Shown here: positions 22,537 to 25,496 of the stretch, one piece after another
How positions within the stretch are numbered: the first letter of the stretch is position 1
Layout: each line of letters opens with the position of its first letter
Source: an uncultured Opitutia bacterium
GTDB taxonomy: Bacteria; Verrucomicrobiota; Verrucomicrobiia; Opitutales; Opitutaceae
Reading direction: 5' to 3'
Assembly (NCBI GenBank): GCA_937952235.1
Contig: CALFZM010000104.1
Span: 1-25,496, forward strand
DNA: 25,496 nt
Program-made: the position numbers and the translations under genes
Notes under the pieces: generated by a model
Databases searched by the model: none
Seen by the model: only the letters and a program-made list of their open reading frames with translations
Told to the model about the DNA's origin: nothing

Positions 22537-23235
22537 ATGAATCCCCTGCGTTCCCTTTGCGCCGGCGCGCTCCTCTGCGCCGGCGTCGCGTTGCAACCCC
22601 TGCGGGCGGCCGACGCCGGCGCCTGGCAGACCTGGTTCAAGAACGGGCTCGACGGCGCGCGCGTCGTGAGCGGCTCCGCCACCTATCGCGTCGAGGACGG
22701 CGTCCTCATCGGCACCACCGTCGACGGCAGTCCTAACAGCTTCCTGGTGAAGGGGCCATACCGGGACTTCGAGCTGGAGTTCGAGGTCAAGGTCGACGAC
22801 GCGCTGAACTCCGGCGTGCAGGTCCGCAGCCGGCTCGCCCGGGCTGGCGACCCCGCCCCCAAGGGCAGCAAGAGCGGGAAGGCGCTTCCCGCCGACCGCC
22901 TCTACGGGCCGCAGTGCGAGATCGCGATCAACGGCACCGCGGGCGATTTCTACGACGAGGCGCGGCGCGCGACCTGGTGGAGCACGCTCACGCAGACCGA
23001 GGCGATGCGCACGGACGCCGCGAAAGCCGCCTTCCGCAAGGGCGAGTGGAACCATTACCGGATCGTGGTGCAGGGCGACCGCTACCGGAGCTGGGTCAAC
23101 GGCGTGCCGACCGCGGATTTCCGCCAGGGCGACGATCCCGAGGGACTCATCGGTTTCCAGGTGCACGGGATCAAGAAGGGCTCGGGCCCGTACTCCGTGC
23201 GCTGGCGCCAGGTGCGTTTTCGCGAGCTCCGGTGA
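22537..23235 (+). CDS. Secreted DUF1080 (3-keto-disaccharide hydrolase-type) protein
   Basis: The 232-aa product has a signal peptide (about 1-24, cut near LRA/AD) and one DUF1080 domain with a concanavalin-like beta-sandwich. Characteristic segments are WFKNGLDGARVVSGSATYRV, VEDGVLIGTT, FLVKGPYRDFELEFEVKVDDALNSGVQVRS, YGPQCEIAI, KGEWNHYRIVVQGDRYRSWVNGVPTADF and GLIGFQVHG. The family is abundant in Planctomycetes and Verrucomicrobia; some members hydrolyse 3-keto-glycosides and others are thought to bind glycans. It lies among sulfatases and so probably acts on the same polysaccharide. The ATG at 22537 begins the signal peptide directly. Confidence 0.9.
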   Translation: MNPLRSLCAGALLCAGVALQPLRAADAGAWQTWFKNGLDGARVVSGSATYRVEDGVLIGTTVDGSPNSFLVKGPYRDFELEFEVKVDDALNSGVQVRSRLARAGDPAPKGSKSGKALPADRLYGPQCEIAINGTAGDFYDEARRATWWSTLTQTEAMRTDAAKAAFRKGEWNHYRIVVQGDRYRSWVNGVPTADFRQGDDPEGLIGFQVHGIKKGSGPYSVRWRQVRFRELR

Positions 23236-23287
23236 CCGGCGGGCGTCATCGCCGCCGATAGCTCACGGCTTGCCTGGGCCCGTCGCA

Positions 23288-23318
23288 GACCGGCCGCGTG
23301 GGGACACGCTGCTCCACC
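23288..23318 (+). repeat. Short degenerate relative of the double-hairpin repeat, copy 4
   Basis: The segment keeps the right half of the element: a hairpin GCGTG-GGGA-CACGC extended by imperfect GC pairs, then GCTCCACC. Relative to copies 1 and 3, paired bases changed on both arms (CCTG/CAGG to CGTG/CACG), so pairing is preserved. Again it lies between two convergent genes. Confidence 0.55.
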
Positions 23319-23336
23319 TCAACGGCATGAGTCCGC

Positions 23337-25496
23337 TCAGGGGCGCTGCCAGGCGCGCTGCAGGAACGCGCGGATGGCGGCCTTGGTTTCCGGCGACGAG
23401 AACGCCGGGCCTCCGTGGCCGGCCCCGCGCAGGACCACGAGCTCCGACGGCACCCCGGCCGCCTGCAGCGCGGCGTGCAGCTTTTCGCTCTGCGCCAGCG
23501 GCACCTGCTCGTCGCGATCGCCGTGGACGATCAGGAACGGCGGATCGTCGGGTGAAACCTGATACAGCGTGCTCATCGAGCGGGCGGCCTCGGGCCGGTC
23601 GCGGACGATGCCCCCGAGCAGCCTGGCCGCGTTCGAGCGCGCGAGCACCGCGTCGGGACGCTGCGGCCCGGGCACGTTCACCGGCATCGTCAGCACGTCG
23701 CTTGCCCCGTAGAAATCGATCACTCCGCGCACGGCGCTCGTGACCTGCTCCGATGCCGGCCGCGGGGCCGTGCCGACCACGCCCGCGAGGTTGGCGCCGG
23801 ACGAACCGCCGGCGACGACGATGCGCGCGGGGTCGAGCTGGAAACGGGCGGCGTTCGTCCGCAGCCAGCGCAGCGCGGCGCGCGCGTCGTCGAGCGGCGC
23901 GGGCCAGCGGGCCAGCCAGCTCAACCGGTAGTTGATGCTCACCACGGCGTGGCCCTCGGCCGCGAGCCAGGTGAGCGGACAGTTCTCCTTGGTGCCGGAC
24001 TTCCAGCCGCCGCCATGGATCCAGAGCACGACCGGCAGCGGCTGGGCGGGCGTCTTCACCGGCAGGTAAAGGTCGAGCAGCAGAGCGCCGGTCTCCGGCC
24101 GGCTGTACTCCTGGTTGGCCACCCGTTTCACGCCCTCGGGGAGCGCGCCGCGGATGTCACCGGCGGGGCGGATGTTCCTGCCGCGGGCCTGGGTGAGGCT
24201 GTCGCCCAGGTCCTCGCGGGCGCGGGCGACGACCTGTTGCAGGCGGGCGACGATGTCGGGGTGCTGCGCGGCGAGATTGCGCGATTCGCCGGGATCCTCG
24301 CGGACGTTGAACAGACTCAGCTCGATCTTCTCGACGCGATAGCCATGGCGGCTCGCGATGCCGCGGATGCCCGAATTCTCGATCGACTGCGGTTTCATGT
24401 TGGCCCAGTTGGACGGCTTGCCACCGCGGCCCGGCTCGGCGGCGACGGTGAGGTACTCGTGCGGCACGTGCAGTTTCCAGTCGCCCTGCCGGACGGCGTG
24501 CAGCTCCTCGCCCGAGTAGAACCAGAACTCCTCGCGGCCCCGCGCGCCCGGCTCGCCGAAGAGCAGCGGGCGCACATCGATGCCGTCGAGCTTCACCTCG
24601 GGCAGCCGCGCGCCGATCAGGCCCGCCAGGGACACGTGCAGGTCCATGGTGCTCCACGGCTCGTCGCTCACCCGGCCGGCCGGCACGCGACCGGGCCAGC
24701 GCACGAGGCAGGGCGTGCGATGGCCGCCCTCGAACGTGGTGAGCTTGCCTTCGCGCAGCGGCCCCGACGACCCGGCGTGCTCGCCGTAGGACAGAAACGG
24801 GCCGTTGTCGGACGTGAAGATGACCAGCGTCTTTTCATCCAGTCCCAGCCGTTTCAACGTCGCCATCAGCTCGCCCACCGCCGCGTCGAGTTCCTCCACG
24901 ACGTCGCCGTAGAGGCCCCGTGCGCTCTGGCCGCGGTATTTCCCCGAGGCGAAGATCGGCACGTGCGGCATCACGTGGGGCAGGTAGAGGAAAAACGGTC
25001 GCTCGCGGTTGCGCTCGATGAACGAAATCGCTCGGGCGGTGAAGCGCGCGGTGAACTGCGACTGGTCGGGATCGACCTCCACGACGTCGTCGTTCTCGTA
25101 CACCGGCAGGGCCGGAATGCCGCGGGTGACTGGATGCAGGGGGCCGTTGTCGTTCGAGTACGGCAGGCCGTAGAACTCGTCGAAACCGCGCCGCGACGCG
25201 GTGTGCGGCGGGTGGTTGCCCAGATGCCATTTGCCGTAGGCCGCCGTGGCGTAGCCGCGATCCTTGAAGTGCTGGCTCAACAGCTTCTCCCGCGGGTGCA
25301 GCCCCGTGGTGCTGGTGTGGTTGAGCGCGCCGCTCATGCTCACGCGATTGGCGTAGCTCGCGGTCATGAGCGCGGCCCGTGAAGCGGTGCACACCGACTG
25401 CGCGACGTAGAAGCTGGTGAAACGCGTCCCCTCCGCCGCCAGGCGGTCCAGGTGGGGCGTGCGAATGTCGCGGGCGCCATAGCAGGACAGGTCGCC
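23337..25496 (-). CDS. Sulfatase fused to alpha/beta-hydrolase esterase (5' end outside window)
   Basis: The frame is open to the window edge, so the N-terminus is missing; 719 residues are visible. The first part (about 1-430) is an arylsulfatase: RTPHLDRLAAEGTRF, CTASR with the formylglycine Cys at visible residue 36, YGKWHLG, PHVMPHVPIF, FTSDNGPFLSYGEHAG, EGGHRTPCLVRWPG and WKLHVPHEY. The second part (about 440-719) is an esterase like the BD-FAE/carboxylesterase group: an IHGGGWKSG oxyanion loop, GGSSGAN with nucleophile Ser565, a likely acid in HGDRDEQVP, and His in GAGHGGP. Both catalytic sets look intact. It may remove sulfate and acyl (for example acetyl) groups from one glycan. No internal stop or frameshift separates the parts. 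Family calls are firm; substrate is inference. Confidence 0.9.
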   Translation of the reverse strand, partial: GDLSCYGARDIRTPHLDRLAAEGTRFTSFYVAQSVCTASRAALMTASYANRVSMSGALNHTSTTGLHPREKLLSQHFKDRGYATAAYGKWHLGNHPPHTASRRGFDEFYGLPYSNDNGPLHPVTRGIPALPVYENDDVVEVDPDQSQFTARFTARAISFIERNRERPFFLYLPHVMPHVPIFASGKYRGQSARGLYGDVVEELDAAVGELMATLKRLGLDEKTLVIFTSDNGPFLSYGEHAGSSGPLREGKLTTFEGGHRTPCLVRWPGRVPAGRVSDEPWSTMDLHVSLAGLIGARLPEVKLDGIDVRPLLFGEPGARGREEFWFYSGEELHAVRQGDWKLHVPHEYLTVAAEPGRGGKPSNWANMKPQSIENSGIRGIASRHGYRVEKIELSLFNVREDPGESRNLAAQHPDIVARLQQVVARAREDLGDSLTQARGRNIRPAGDIRGALPEGVKRVANQEYSRPETGALLLDLYLPVKTPAQPLPVVLWIHGGGWKSGTKENCPLTWLAAEGHAVVSINYRLSWLARWPAPLDDARAALRWLRTNAARFQLDPARIVVAGGSSGANLAGVVGTAPRPASEQVTSAVRGVIDFYGASDVLTMPVNVPGPQRPDAVLARSNAARLLGGIVRDRPEAARSMSTLYQVSPDDPPFLIVHGDRDEQVPLAQSEKLHAALQAAGVPSELVVLRGAGHGGPAFSSPETKAAIRAFLQRAWQRP

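Noticed and set aside
19227..22682. A single 1151-residue minus-strand open frame.
   Set aside because: Only the part from 20894 down resembles a protein family. The upstream part is antisense-frame noise overlapping the sulfatase gene in another frame of the same strand, with Arg/Pro/Ala-rich composition.

Overview
The window looks like a chromosomal segment from a high-GC member of the Verrucomicrobia, most likely near the Opitutaceae. This is inferred from three things. A GreA-type elongation factor carries a roughly 450-residue N-terminal extension, as in other members of the PVC superphylum. Secreted sulfatases sit with DUF1080 and DUF4185-like proteins. Recognisable Shine-Dalgarno sites are rare. 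No rRNA, tRNA, CRISPR array, integrase, transposase or phage gene was seen.

Left part (1-9100), mostly housekeeping: shikimate kinase (-) is divergent from a low-specificity threonine aldolase (+). A periplasmic FKBP isomerase (-) has a clear intrinsic terminator and is divergent from a 635-residue protein with a C-terminal LOG domain (+). Then come purD, a secreted protein of unknown function overlapping purD by 4 bases, a low-molecular-weight protein phosphatase and glyA.

Middle part (9100-19100): a membrane-bound CHASE-PAS hybrid histidine kinase, an MFS transporter overlapping a lipoprotein aspartic protease with a PDZ domain, rsmB (-) with the only strong Shine-Dalgarno site noticed, the extended GreA protein, and an ArsR-type regulator fused to a SAM methyltransferase.

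Right part (19200-25496) is an accessory, probably polysaccharide-directed cluster. It holds a DUF4185-like protein with a golvesin-type C-terminal domain, translationally overlapped with an iduronate-2-sulfatase-like sulfatase (both -), a divergent DUF1080 protein (+), and a sulfatase fused in one frame to an alpha/beta-hydrolase esterase (-, cut by the window end). Together they could desulfate, deacylate and hydrolyse a sulfated, acylated glycan outside the cytoplasm.

Two dispersed intergenic repeat families are the most distinctive non-coding signals. One is a roughly 100-bp double-hairpin element (three full copies and one degenerate), mostly between convergent genes. The other is a roughly 145-bp hairpin repeat found in two copies, each starting directly after a stop codon. 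No clearly new defence or mobile system was found. The sulfatase-esterase fusion and the repeat families are the best candidates for follow-up.
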